Source: Symsagittifera roscoffensis
Lineage: Eukaryota; Xenacoelomorpha; Acoela; Convolutidae
Length of the DNA: 64,000 bases
Assembly (NCBI RefSeq): GCF_963678635.1
Contig: NC_087070.1
Coordinates: 2,161,289-2,225,288 of the forward strand
Direction: 5' to 3'
This document shows, in pieces, positions 1-11,127 of the stretch. A program made the position numbers and the translations under genes. Positions within the stretch are counted from its first letter, which is position 1. Each line of letters begins with the position of its first letter. A model generated the notes under the pieces. That model was not told the DNA's origin, did not search any database, and saw only the letters and a list, made by a program, of their open reading frames with translations.

Positions 1-170
1 TGTTCAAATGATTGAGAAACTGCTTTCCAATGCCAAGACGAGCAATTTTAGCTTTATTTACTTCGTTGAAAATCGTTTACTGAAAAAAATGTTTGCCAAC
101 AACTTGGCATTAACCATATTTTTTTAACAGAAATTGATCTCCAGTCGTCCCACGATTGTTTCGTTAGGAG

Positions 171-282
171 TCAACTAACTTTGGCTAGTGTTTCGATCGT
201 GTCTTCTGACATGTGTTTCTCATACACCAACAGAGAGTCCTTCTCCAAATTGGCAAACTGGCCAATCGTCATACGGCGTCTC
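171..282 (-). CDS. Candidate terminal exon of a three-exon gene of unknown function
   Basis: Read on the minus strand, this segment follows a possible acceptor (…ggatag) and stays open to a TGA at 173-171. It starts with an Arg-rich stretch (RRRRM) and continues through TIGQFANLEKDSLLVYEKHM to a Ser before the stop. Base composition is more balanced than in the surrounding AT-rich DNA. It accepts an upstream phase of 2, which is the phase in which the exon at 1123-1299 ends. An AATAAA polyadenylation signal lies on the minus strand at 58-53, about 110 bp past the stop. A GTTAGT just before the stop could be a donor, so the gene might instead run off the window. The acceptor's pyrimidine tract is weak. 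I do not recognise the protein. With the two upstream exons the model is 135 residues. Confidence 0.42.
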
Positions 283-1122
283 CTATCCAGCTAAAAAGTG
301 AAACTATTTATGGTTCAAAATGTTTGATATTTTGATGAGCTTTTTCTCAGTAAAACTTTTTATATCTTCAGTTAGGTATTTAAATAAAATTGGCCTCGAA
401 TTTTTTTTACAGGTTAAGGGTGGGTTTATTGAAGATTCTTCCATCAAGATTTCGGAAAGCTCACTACCAGAAGACCCCACCCCTGTAAAATTTAACTCGA
501 TCACACTTTTGACTGACCGAACTAATTTTTTTTTAGATTTTGAAGTTGCCAATTATGCTTTTTTTTGAAAGAGAGTACGCCACAAAAATTATTTTATGAT
601 CAAAACTTTCTCAAAAAATTGGCCAAAAAGGCTTTTTTGACTCAAATAATAGGTGGCTCGAATTTTTGGTCGATGTTCAAAAAAGATTGATAAGCAAGGA
701 TCGAATCTAGGATTTTCTTGAAGGGGATAGATATACCAAATTTTTCTAAATTTTTGTCGTTCCCACCTTTTCATTTTTTTGGTCGACCAGATTAATTTTG
801 CAAAATCAGCGCCGAAAACTCAATTCCTTTCAAAAAATTTGGCACCCCAGCCAAAATAAAAGCAAACAGTACATGTTTTTACAAGGTTTGACCAAAAATG
901 TTAACTCCCCTAAAAATAAAATATGTTGGCACCCAAGGCGAATTAGAAAAGTCTTCGAGTTGGTCTACGAAAAATTGATATCGTAAAGTATTTAAAAAGA
1001 AGTTGGAAAGCAATGTTATTGAATTACTGTAGGGGTTGTTGAAATCTTTTAGGGGCGCTAAGATTTTCACAGGAAAAAAAACAAAACATACTTTTTGGGG
1101 AAGTTGAAGGGCATAAAAGTAC
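283..1122 (-). other. Putative intron 2 of the 171-2802 gene
   Basis: This is AT-rich DNA with T-runs and no convincing coding frame on the minus strand, other than the ambiguous exon-like island at 413-484. It is bounded by a GTACTT donor and a GATAG acceptor in the three-exon model. Confidence 0.3.
413..484. other. Strand-ambiguous exon-like island
   Basis: A 72-bp island is flanked by splice-like signals on both strands. On plus, TTTTTTTTACAG precedes it and GTAAAA follows, and 24 codons are open (starting VKGGFIEDSS). On minus, AAATTTTACAG precedes and GTAAAA follows, also with an open frame. The minus version would introduce a stop if spliced between the exons at 1123-1299 and 171-282, so it does not belong to that model. 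The plus version has the better polypyrimidine tract. Function is unknown. Confidence 0.25.
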
Positions 1123-1299
1123 CTTGTTTTTGATGCGTTCTCTGTTCTTCCATGCAGAAACAGGTCGGGACAGGTAGGCAGCTCTGAGGAGGGTCTTCCC
1201 CCTCCCCCTCCCCCTCCTCTTTCAGTGAGGGGAACATCATCCCCCTTTGCGTTGCCAACTGCACTCGCTGGACGCTTCATCTCGTACAGCAAAGACAGA
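1123..1299 (-). CDS. Candidate middle exon with Gly run
   Basis: On the minus strand a T-rich acceptor (TTTTTTCTTAG) opens this 177-nt exon and AAACAAG/GTACTT closes it. The frame reads LLYEMKRPASAVGNAKGDDV, followed by a run of seven Gly and a Pro/Ser/Cys-containing stretch. Its entry phase (one base needed) matches the end of the exon at 2684-2802, and its exit phase 2 matches the exon at 171-282. The Gly run is encoded by a CTCCCC-type repeat at about 1195-1228 (seen on plus), so part of the open frame could be repeat-driven. No family is recognised. Confidence 0.38.
1195..1228. repeat. CCCCCT-type hexamer repeat with G-quadruplex potential on minus
   Basis: Several tandem CTCCCC units are visible. 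The minus strand carries four closely spaced runs of four or five G, the usual requirement for a G-quadruplex. It lies inside the candidate Gly-rich exon. Confidence 0.6.
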
Positions 1300-2683
1300 C
1301 TAAGAAAAAAAAATTTTTCTAAAAAAGTTTTCTTTTAAGATGCACAGAAATTTTTTAGAACGGAAACTTCCTGTCTCTTCTAACGAATATTTCAACCGAT
1401 ATTGACGTTAAGTCGATTTAGCGTTGAGCAGGTAAAATGAATCTCGACACGCTACTCTTATTAAATTGTTGATTCAAATTAACCGGAAAAAAATAAGGTT
1501 TTGATGCAGTTTTTTCAAAAAGGATTGAATATAGACAAAATGAACTCCGACCGATGAATGCCAAAATAGCTAAGAATTCTGTCAGATTCCATTCGATGCA
1601 AATTTTTTCATATAGTAACATTTCATTCTTTTACAAATCGAGCTCATAAACTCAATTTATTTATGTTTTTTTTTCTAGCGCCACTTTCGAAGGAATATCT
1701 TTAGGCTACATGCCATAGCAGTTTTTCAGGTCAGATCTAATAGCAATTAGGAAGGAAAATGCGTATCATTAAAACTACATTTTTTGCAGTTGACATTTTT
1801 TTGTCTAATCTCCAACAAAAGTCATAATTAATTTGACAAAGTTTTTAAAAAAGTGTGCCAAGATGACCAATTTTCTTTCTTTAAGATTTACTATAGACAA
1901 TGTCAACCGAAGGATGTACTCCTCACGACTTGATATCAAAAACTGAATAACAAACAAAAAACGAAAAAAAAATTCAAAAATACCTTCTACATTTTTTTTC
2001 AACTTTTTCTCAATAACTTTTAGTTTTTTGAGAAAAATTTTATTTCCAAGAAAAACGCAAAAAAGAATTCAAAAAACAAATTCCTAGTAAAAATTAGTAA
2101 AAATTACCAACTTTCAAATAAGAAACGTTACTCGATCGCTTTGCTCGCTCAGAGTTAAGCTAAAACTAAAAAATTCAAACCAGGTTGTCTCAACACGAAC
2201 AGTTTTTTGAAAATTTTCTCATGACGTTCAAAGTACCACTGAAAAGGCCTTATTATGGTTTATCACTTAAGCTCTTCCGATTATTGTTTGTGGTACCTAA
2301 ATTTTTGTGAAAAAACTAAAACAAACCCGAAGACAAAACTTACTCCCCATTTTAATGGTCCCATCAAAAATGCGGAGAAGTTTTTGTTAAAAATTACAGC
2401 CCAGGTGGTGAAACCCATACAAAAAACCCAGACATCCATTTGTGGACAAAAAATATATTTCGAAACGCCAAAACAATTATAAAGAAGCAATGTCTGGCTA
2501 CTTTTCTTGTCTGGCATGAAGTCCTTTCCTTATTACACAATCAGCTTTTGGAAATTATAGGTGTTCTAAGCGTGCAAGCAATTGGTTAGAATGGTAAATA
2601 AGGCATGTTGTTAACTTGGTAGCGCAATAAATTTAGCACTTTGGGGCAGAGTTTTCACCTATTTTTGTGAGTGGGGGTCTCAC
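1300..2683 (-). other. Putative intron 1 of the 171-2802 gene
   Basis: This is AT-rich sequence with many T- and A-runs. I see no coding segment on the minus strand. It is bounded by a GTGAGA donor at its right end and a TTCTTAG acceptor at its left end. Confidence 0.3.
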
Positions 2684-2802
2684 CTGTTTCTGTGGGTGGG
2701 GGTCCTTCCTGGTCCGGCCGTGAGGGGTCGAATGAGTCGCTGTGGGTGGAGCAGTTCTGGCACACCCTCCAATTCATCATAGCTCTCCACGGATCCGGGC
2801 AT
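2684..2802 (-). CDS. Candidate first coding exon
   Basis: This is a GC-rich island in AT-rich DNA. On minus, the ATG at 2802-2800 (context ATCAACATGC) is preceded in frame by a TAA and lies 20-30 nt downstream of a possible acceptor, so a 5' UTR intron is possible. The frame starts MPGSVESYDELEGVPELLHP and runs 39 codons plus 2 nt to AACAG/GTGAGA, a consensus donor. Codon third positions are GC-rich compared with the surroundings. A second frame is also open across the island, but it has no ATG close to the island edge. The exit phase fits the exon at 1123-1299. Protein family is unknown. Confidence 0.45.
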
Positions 2803-3637
2803 GTTGATAGTTTATAATTACTAACTGGTAGTAACAACTGATGAAAAAAAAATCTGATAAAATCGTTGAATAATAGAAACAATTATAAGTTAACTTCAGA
2901 TCAGATTCATTAAAACTTAAGTAATTCTACATTAAAAAACATGTATAAATATGGTCGGACAATGAGCATTTCGATAAACAATTCTCTTTTTTTCATATCT
3001 TTGATAGCATTTATTTTTTCACCTTGCAAGTACGCGGAGACTTAACTAAAGTTTCCTGCAATAAAAAAGTCAAATTCTAAGGAAAAAATATAGATCCGCC
3101 ACAAGAAGAGGTTCCCTGTTTAAAACTAAAACTGGCTTAAATTTGACGTTAACTTATTTGAGATATAGGATCTCAATCTTACAATTGATTTCAATCTTCA
3201 AACAGGTGCATGATAACAAAGATGATAACAAAATCGTTTAAAACAAATTAGCTGCGCAGAATTTTTTAAGCATTTGCTTAAATCTCACATACAAATTTGA
3301 CAGTATACGTTTAGCGGCTTACAACGACGAAGAAAAGAGACTTTGAAAACAGTTATAGAACCACGTTTAAAAATACTCTGTACTTTTTTGCAGATTGAAA
3401 AAAAATTTAATATGATGTTTTTGTATGTTCAACAGAGCTGGACCAAATTCGAATGCTTTACTTGAATACCACAAGAACTAGTAAATTGGAGATTTTAACA
3501 ATGGCAGTTGATGACTGTCAGCGTGTTTAGATAAACCATTTTAGAAACGCCCCCCATTCTATGGTATCTTCTGCAGATTCTTTACCCTTATTATAGAGCA
3601 CAGTTAAGTAGCACTGAAGCTTAATTCGACTAACTAA

Positions 3638-3692
3638 ATCTACTTAACAATCATCCTTTCTTCAAAGGGGCGAGAGAGATTGTTAAGTAGAT
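3638..3692. repeat. 15-bp inverted repeat (hairpin)
   Basis: ATCTACTTAACAATC at 3638-3652 is matched exactly by its reverse complement at 3678-3692, with a 25-bp loop. A related CAGTTAAGTAG lies just upstream. It may be a remnant of a small inverted-repeat element. Confidence 0.6.
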
Positions 3693-3909
3693 CCCTTTTT
3701 TGGAATCAGTTCTAGACTAAAATTTTTTCCAAAACTCTCCTTCAATCAAGAATACAACACGAAAGCAACCGCCAATTTAAGTTTTGTTTCATCGCAACAT
3801 TGAAAATAAATCACCAACAAGGTCATTTTCAAATGAAAAAAAATAGAAAGCGGCGTGGACTATTGTGGCCAAACTGTGTCTCTCCGTCGCTTTTCGACAA
3901 AGAATCCCC

Positions 3910-4020
3910 GCAGTTGAGTTCCATAGATAAAAATCGATTAGATTTGAGTTTTAATGCCAGTGTCAATAAAAGTGACAAACAATCAAATATAATCAATTTG
4001 AGTTTTGTTGCCTTTATTTA
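3910..4020. repeat. Remnant of dispersed TA-rich repeat
   Basis: AGTTCCATAGATAAAAATCG followed by a Leu/Ser-rich AT stretch resembles the segment at 25,865 (AGTTCCATAGATAATAATCG) and, inverted, the TCTATGGAACCTAGGG segment near 29,430. This indicates a dispersed family. Confidence 0.4.
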
Positions 4021-5901
4021 ATATTGCATTAAGATCGAATGAAAATCAGTCAGAACTGACTATTTTGTTGTAAATAAAGTCAATGAAACTTCATTTTTAT
4101 TCGATTTTTCTCCTTTTCATGGGGTGCGATCTTAAAGCACTCAGAGTCGCTTACACGTTTTAAATTAAATTTGACTACTTGTTGCGTAACTACAACTTTT
4201 TCTTGTGCAACTTTGTTGCTTATTTTATGCTACTCAATTTTCTTGCTTTCTGCCAATCTCCTAATTTGATTAGAATATTTGGGGACAGGGATGGAAAATG
4301 CTTGTAACTAAACTCAAGACTTTTTCATCTTGCATACAGCAAACACCAAAACCTGAATTAGACTGCTTGTGACAGAAAAAAACTATGTATACCACGACTG
4401 TTTGTTTACTTGCACCACGTTTATACCACAACTGCGATGAAACTTTATTCTCAAATATTCGTTAAACTTTCTAAAAAAAACAAAAAAAAGAACTTTCAAA
4501 AAATAGTCCCTTACGATCAGCGCAAACTAAGAAGTGATATCCTTTGCAACTACTAACTTATGATCTGAAATTTCAGAAAAATGAAATTAGATTCTGGCCG
4601 AAACTTTTCCGAAAAATCACTTATATTAAAAACCTTGAAAAATTAAAAAATTGCATTTTTTGATAAAAATTCACAAAAAAGATCAAAAAACAAAAAAAAG
4701 GTTTAAAATTAGGTCTAAAAAATTTCTCGGATATTATTTTAAAAGCGTCCTTTCAAAACAAAACTAAATATGCTCTAAGCAAAATTGAGCAAATAATCAA
4801 GAAATATTCCGTCTCTCTCCTCGAAAAATGGATCGAAAACTATCAAAAAAACAAGGTGTAGCATATGACTAAAAATGCGTGCTGCAAGCGCGTGTTTTAC
4901 GCAGTCTTAGGGCCAGGAAAAAATAGTAACGAGGTAAGGAACAATAACATGTGCCAACGCAAAAACTCTGTTAACGCCTGTCATCTAACTGCCGTTTCCT
5001 CTAATACCAGTAATCTCGAGGCTTTTTTAACAAAATTTTTTTTTAACACGGTCAGCTCAGTTTTACGTTTTCAATACGTCCACTTGACCTCTAAAACCGT
5101 CAACAGTGTCGAGCAATGATGTGAGTGAATCACTAACTCAATATTTTCTGTGGTTGGAGAATCTTGAAAAATGTAATCCGCTCGCCCTGTTTTTGGCTGC
5201 ATACCACTGGACCGTTACTAGTACCATTGTGCCGTAACGCAGTACTGTTGAACCAATAAACTTTACCCATTACATTTTATAGCACCGCACTTAAAAATAA
5301 TTGAACCTTCAAAACTCTCAGGTATGGTTTTACAAAATTATAACTGTCATAAAATGTTTCTTTTTACCTTCGTAGGATGAATTTTCTACAAAATTATCTT
5401 GATTGGCCATCGTCGGGAATATTTTTCTATTCAGCATGTCAATGGTGTTCGTTATAGCCGTCAGTTTACTCCACTATTCGCTAAAACCTTCACCACTGAC
5501 CTAATAAAAATCAGCAGAGACCATTGAGCAAGCAGAGAAAATTGCTTGAGCAAGCAGAGACCCAATGACTGATAATTTGCTGAAACCTAAGCATATATGT
5601 ACAATTTTAAAGGTATTTAAAAGTAAAATACCTAATGTTGTTTTCCCATAATTCCAATTATTGCCCGATAATACAGACATTAATTGAAACAGATAGTTTA
5701 AATTGACAATACCAAACGTTCAATCTCAACAAAGCCTATATCAGGGAAATTTGTCAGGTTATTTTTTACACTCGAGTATTCTTAGTAAAAAAAATTAAGG
5801 ATAAGCCGTTGTTATTTCCACAATTCATCTTATCTTGTCAATTACAATAGGACTCGTCGGCAAAACATCAAAAAATAAATCTCAAATTTTAAGGACTTCT
5901 C

Positions 5902-6600
5902 ATGTTGTTTTGCGTTTTTTGTTCCCATTATCGCTCCGACCAAACATTTAACAAGCGCTTTCCCATATTCCACTCAGAATTTGGTCAAATTTTTTTTCTT
6001 CAAAAAGCCAGAAAGGTCCCTGCCAGAGTAGAAACCTTCTTTCATTGGCCTGAAGGGTTCTATGAGAATATTAATGCAATTGATTCAAATTTTATGAGTG
6101 ATTATTTTCCAATGGATATATATCAGAACAATATAATCAGGCAAAGTTAATAACGCATTTGAGAAAATTGCTTTAGCTGGAACTTTGTTCAAAGACTCTT
6201 TTGAAACGATGGAAACGAAAATCAAGCAATCACAGAAAATCGTGGTTGCTCATCTGGAAAACCGAACAAACTTCTCTCTTTGAAGATGCACCCCTTTGAA
6301 CTTGCACTCAAAACCATTGGCAACTTTTATGTGTTTGATTAAGCTTGGTCCCGCTTTGTAGCACAATGATATGAATACGAATTTAGAAGTACATCAGTCT
6401 TATATGAAAATATTTCGAAACTGCTTCCGAATATGAAAGAGTCCTGGTCTCTCCACTCCAGAAAAAGATGTAGGAAGCAGCCGAACTGCAATGACTGGTT
6501 TTGCGAAAGCTACGAGGTACATGAGTTTATAGGTGTCTCCCCAAATAAGCAAAGAGTGAAAGAAACTTCGAAAAAAGTCTTTCTCAAACCATCAAGATTT
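5902..6600 (+). pseudogene. BEL/Pao gag fragment, copy 1 (broken)
   Basis: This is a degraded piece of a BEL/Pao-type Gag. The segment around 6014-6065 aligns by eye with the LPEWK…WPE core of the two better copies at 8.3 and 9.7 kb, but the Trp codon is a TAG and the frame shifts between LPE and WPEGF. Around 6530-6600, a stretch followed by TTTGCTGCAG matches the sequence just before the zinc-finger region of copy 2 (8541-8640). In living elements this protein forms the cytoplasmic particle. Several stops make this copy non-functional. No LTR was identified. Confidence 0.4.
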
Positions 6601-6773
6601 TCTTTGCTGCAGATACCACAAGTTTTTCCGAGACATATACGCTCCGGGCCTCCGGTAGCATGGGTAAAAATACGTTATGGAGGTGATCTGGGTTTAGGCT
6701 CAAATAAAACAAAATTATTCCACCAGCAATTCAGCTTTCCGATGCACTTTTGACGCAAGACAGTATTAGCCCG

Positions 6774-6985
6774 AATCGATATCCCGCTCAAAAATTGCTC
6801 AAAACTTGAACGATCTGAACAGTTTCCCAAAAACTTCAAACGACTTGAGCGTTCACTTTTTGACCAAAAAAAACATCTCAAATCGCTCAAACCTTCTTTT
6901 CAAAAACCGCTCAAAAAACACTCATTTCTCATAGTTTTTTTAATGGGTTTTCCAGCATCATTTGAGCGGTTTTTTATCATTGTTT
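6774..6985. repeat. CGCTCAAA-motif repeat with inverted terminal copy
   Basis: Several copies of CGCTCAAA/GCTCAAA occur in about 150 bp. AAAAACCGCTCAAA at 6902-6915 pairs exactly with TTTGAGCGGTTTTT at 6961-6974. The origin is unknown. Confidence 0.5.
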
Positions 6986-7771
6986 TTGATAATCCGCTAA
7001 ATGAAAGAATCGCCCGTGTAAACAACCAGTTAAGAGCACCTTGTGTAATGTAGGTCAAAAAAGTCCCCAGCAGTTACGTTTTCACTGAAACTCTTCGTAG
7101 GAAGAAAACCGCACAACCATTGAAAGACAGTGATTCAACAACAGACTTTCATTTCGAGGTCCCTAATGAGTTTCCGTTTCATTGTCTGTATCTTAAAGGA
7201 AAAAATGACAACAAGTTTTTATGATTCATTTGTCAAACATTTTATCGCAGGGTTTAACCAACGCAAATTATCCCGACTTCAATAATTGTACAATGTAAAC
7301 AAGTCCATTTAAGGATTTTTTTTGGATTGTTTGACTTTTGTTCTATTCGCCAAAAGTCATGAGTCTTGCCCTTATAGCAATCGCAGAGAACATTTTTTGG
7401 GTCTAGGAGTTTTAGCAGACCGGTTTTTCAGCAGGCTCAGAACATTTATAAAATGCGATAGCTTATTTCAAACGATGCAGCTCAAAACGAGTGTTATTGT
7501 GCGCGTAAATTTTTTGTTTTACCGCTAACTTAGATTGTTGTGTTTTTGAAGTTTATAGTTTTTTTGACAAATTGTAAGGTAGTTGACTTTATTGTGTAAA
7601 CTGAACGTCTTTATGAGTCTGTCAATTAATGATCCATCACTTTATTACGTTGGTCTGCCAAAAGACTAATTTTTCACTTTTTAGGCTAAAAAATTGGTGT
7701 GCGCAACGATCCGTTCCCACATTATTTGCTGACGAAACAGTTTGACCATGGAGTTTGGGGGGAGTTTCACC
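6986..7771. other. No supportable gene
   Basis: This is AT-rich DNA with short open frames only. It precedes the gag-like start at 7772, so part of it could be a decayed LTR or leader, but no matching second copy was seen. Confidence 0.3.
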
Positions 7772-9096
7772 ATGGAGCAAAATATTCAACCAAATGCGAA
7801 TATGTTTGAAAGCCGATACAGGTCAACTCAAAGCGCAAGCGTTCCAATTCCCACAAACCTGAAGTGAATTTGACGTGTGTTTTTCGATGGAGCTCAAAAA
7901 CGCAAAAATGGTTGCCTTAAACCACTTCCAGTAAAAATATACCGCTAATATAGAGTAAATTCTACAAACTTATCTTTCCACAAGGTCTATGACAGTTGCT
8001 CAACATCAGTTGTTTTATGTTATCTCAGCATATTTTGTTAGTCAGCTACTTTTTTAAGCCCTATTGTATCTCCTCGCAATCTCTGAAGATCTGCACACCC
8101 ATCGTTCAATCAAAGTAATATGCAAGCATCGATGGAAAATCTGTTATTCAGAAGAGAAACAACGTGTTATGTTGGGCATCCCAACAAGTTATCCAACGCG
8201 TACAAATAGATGCCCTTGGCCGAGTCTCACAAGGTCGAGTGTGCTCAAGTCCGCCAACCGCTGCTACAAGACTTTCACACTGAGTCAGAAACGTCCCCTG
8301 CCAGAGTGGAAACAGTCAACGTTTGATGAGAATCTTTTGTTGTGGCCGGAAAGGTTTGGTCTAAATTGTTGGTGCGAGTGACTCGAAGTTCAAGCGTGAT
8401 GATATCAAATTGAGCTTTATCGGAACACAATAAACAGGCAAAGAGAATTAATTTCGCGGAATCAGTTTTGTTGAAAGACTTTGTTCAAAAAGTGTTGGAT
8501 TTTCATGACTGACTCTGCTAGGCGAAGTATATGTCAAAGAATTTATGCGTGGCTGCCCCAATAAGTCAAGAACAAAAGAATCTTCGAAAAAAGATTTCCG
8601 CAAAATTCTCTCTAAGTTTTTTTCTGCAGCGGCTACAAAAGTCAATAAGCCGACATGCCCTTAGTGCCTATACTGCGAGGGTAGACATTCATTGTCGAAA
8701 TGCGCAGTGTTTATAGAAAAAACAGCCATGCAACAAGCTCAGTTTGCCGCACTAAACAAGCTGTGCTTCATTTGGTTGCAACCGGACAACAGTATTTCCC
8801 ATAGGCTCACAAGAGCAGTAAGCCTGGTTGAGAAAGCACACGATGCTTTTGTCGAGAAAGAAATCCGTCAAAAGCTAGCCGACACTGCAATCGATGAAGT
8901 TGAATATATGGAGGACGCTTCAGAAATCAGCGGGTTTTGTCAAAATAGGTCAAAATTGGCGATGGAATTTCAGCACACTCAAGGAGAGGAAGACCAAACC
9001 TGGAACTTTGTGAAAACTCAGTTGCCAGCTACGAAACTGGTTTATATCATGTGGCCGGTTCAAATTTCAAACTTAGACCCTGCTTCACTCAAGTAA
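7772..9096 (+). pseudogene. BEL/Pao gag, copy 2, with zinc-knuckle region (broken)
   Basis: A gag-like start (MEQNIQPN) at 7772 soon hits a stop. The frame resumes at 8064-8381 with the conserved LPEWKQSTFDENLLLWPERF core, which resembles the Gag core preceding the zinc fingers of BEL/Pao elements. After 8,540 comes a Lys-rich linker, then CLYCEGRHSLSKC (C-x2-C-x3-H-x4-C) near 8,660-8,705. A second knuckle follows with Trp in place of a Cys and Arg in place of the last Cys. A TAG lies just upstream of the first knuckle. The last open part (to 9096) reads on without a recognised domain. Family assignment rests on the knuckle spacing and gag core. This is a dead copy with no visible LTR. Confidence 0.55.
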
Positions 9097-9124
9097 CAAA
9101 CCACAGCTTAGAAGGAATCTGACC

Positions 9125-9755
9125 ATGGCACAGACTGTTCAACCACATGTAGTAAATACATGCCAGCGCATACGTCCCAGGAGCATACATCCCAGCTGCA
9201 AGTGCTCATATTCCTACCCACTTAAAAATTAGTTTGCTGCGCATCAGTGTATAAAGTTCATACGAACCGCAAGTAATTGAAAACACTTGACAAGCAACCT
9301 GGCGTATATACAGACTAACTTCTATCTGAATAATTTTCCACAAATCTTGTGCGGATCACTCAACAGGCGTTGTTCCCTGTCAAACATCAAAAATTGTTCT
9401 CCAACCGATTGCGATCCCCATCGTTGCTCCAACTAATTTGTCAGCAACCGCATTGCCTTATTACACTCATTATAGCTCGCAATCATTGATGGTTCATCCG
9501 TTCTCTACTGGAAAAACAACATGTCATGTTGGTAACTTGAACAAGTTATCCAAAGCTAGTGAAATAAGGCAGTTGGCCGCATCCCACTTTTGTGATTACG
9601 GACGGACATTGCCAGCCGGTGCTACAAAAACAAGCCAATCAACAAAAAAAGAGCTGACTGAAGCTTTGACACTCTGCCGCCAAGGTCCCATACCAGAGTG
9701 GAAATTGTCCTCGTTTGACGGTAACGCTCTGTATTGGCCTGAAAAACTGTCTTGA
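9125..9755 (+). pseudogene. BEL/Pao gag 5' part, copy 3
   Basis: A second gag-like start (MAQTVQPH) lies 29 bp after copy 2 ends. Its leader parallels copy 2. The frame at 9438-9755 carries PIPEWKLSSFDGNALYWPEK, the same core as copy 2. It ends in a TGA directly after the WPEK motif, and the following 100 bp still resemble gag (KCLFLQ…). This looks like a tandem or nested second gag head that leads to the protease segment at 10.1-10.4 kb. Confidence 0.5.
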
Positions 9756-10035
9756 TTGGGCTTACGGAAAGCGAAGAACGCAATCGTGGAAATTGCTCAA
9801 AGTGCTTGTTTTTACAAAGAAGGTCTGAAAACCTTGGTGATCTTTTTCTAGACAGCTGCAGTGGTCCATAGCTGATTATCTGGAGTAGCTAAAGAAATTT
9901 TCTACACTCAAAATACACAACTGGGAAAACATCCTCAGTGCGAGATCGCTACACTTTTAAAACTCCTGAAAGTTACATCAGACTTCAATAAAATTACTTC
10001 AAAATTACCTCATTTGCTTGCAGTAACATCACACG

Positions 10036-10391
10036 TTGTACAAGAATTAACAGTAAACCAGTTCGTAAACATACGCAAAATGTCTGTTTACATGGTGCTG
10101 AAAAAAGCTTCACCAGAAAGCCTCTGAACACAGAAGCTAACAGTAACAACAATATAGGCCATCCGAATTCAAACAAAACGGTCACGCCAAATTGCGACAA
10201 ACCAGCGGCTTCTTCTTCTATAGTCGCCCCTTTGTCTTTGTACCAAAAAGCACAGAAGTTTTACTGTGCTCACTTAGTAAAAACTTCGAGCACAGATTTG
10301 AGTACTGTTCTCTTTATCTGCGATTCTTGTTGAAACCGCTCATGGGTCTCGGCAAGCCTCCAAAACGGTAGAACCCAAATAGTCAAAGCTT
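10036..10391 (+). pseudogene. BEL/Pao gag-protease junction fragment
   Basis: The plus-strand frame reads a Ser/Asn/Pro-rich linker, SSSIVAPLSLYQKAQKFYCA, and then LSTVLFICDSC-stop-NRSWVSASL. This resembles the start of the retroelement aspartic protease-like domain (DUF1758 type) of BEL/Pao elements, in which a CSNHSWIS-like motif follows a short hydrophobic strand. The in-frame TGA is at 10,331-10,333. The frame closes at a TAG just after KAYKL. The rest of pol is not visible downstream, so the copy is truncated. Assignment is by remembered family patterns, not by search. Confidence 0.45.
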
Positions 10392-10615
10392 ACAAACTCT
10401 AGTGAAGGGCTTCACATTGACAATTTTTGTCACGAGTGATTATATTGGAAGGAACGTATTGGCCCAATGCGGGCTTTGAAAGCCTTTTAGCATTTCGCTG
10501 TTTTTTTTTAAAAACAATTTGACCGCTGATTTTTAAAACATATATATTCCAATCAAAAGCCAATTCCGTTATTGCAACCAATCAAAACAAGCGTCTACAC
10601 TATTCTGTTTTTGAT

Positions 10616-10972
10616 ATGAACTGGGAAAAACGGGCTCCATGCTATGAGGACTTCGAAATTTATCCGGGGGGAAACTCCTCCTTTGCGGATTGCATGCCCA
10701 CTGGCTGAGTCATCGGGTGGTCCAATTCACAGCCATTTGGTGTTGGAGCAGCTGCTGCCAAATGCAATGCTAATGATTTAGCTTTTACCCACCGAGCGAA
10801 AAGGTGTTACAATCATGAACCATGTGGGCGCTCAAACAATTTGGTTTCAGTTCCAAAGCTAAAAAAATGTGCTCAAAATTTTCTTTATAGTACCACTATA
10901 AATAATGGAAGCTGCCATTCCGTTGGTATGCTCTTTGCTGATGATCAAAATGTTCAGTCAGATAATTTTTAA
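10616..10972 (+). pseudogene. 118-codon frame with a single internal TGA
   Basis: From the ATG at 10,616 the frame runs to a TAA at 10,970-10,972 with only one stop, a TGA at 10,706-10,708 (codon 31). Composition around 10,640-10,850 is clearly more balanced than the flanks. Parts read like real protein (MNWEKRAPCYEDFEIYPGGN before the stop, GVGAAAAKCNANDLAFTHRA after it), with several Cys. I do not recognise the family. It could be downstream pol of the adjacent BEL/Pao remnant, a host exon cluster, or chance. Confidence 0.3.
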
Positions 10973-11127
10973 TGCTTTTTTAGTTCAATTGAAATCTCGA
11001 GAAGAAATTTTAAGCAAAGGGTTTCAATCTCAGAAAGCAAAAAACTTCAATATCCGTGGCAATTTAGTGAATGGTTATTTAAATTAACGTTCTTTCAAGA
11101 CTCAAAAAACTGAATAGACTAATACTG

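Larger units (their letters stand above)
2803..5900. other. AT-rich region without recognisable genes
   Basis: Apart from a hairpin at 3638-3692 and a TA-rich repeat remnant near 3910-4020, I see nothing supportable here. The open frames are short and have AT-driven composition. The upstream region of the minus-strand gene (promoter, 5' UTR) should lie at the left end, but no clear core element was seen. Confidence 0.4.

Noticed and set aside
660-720. tRNA-like GGATCGAATCT segment near 695
   Set aside because: No acceptor stem, D arm or anticodon arm can be formed around it.
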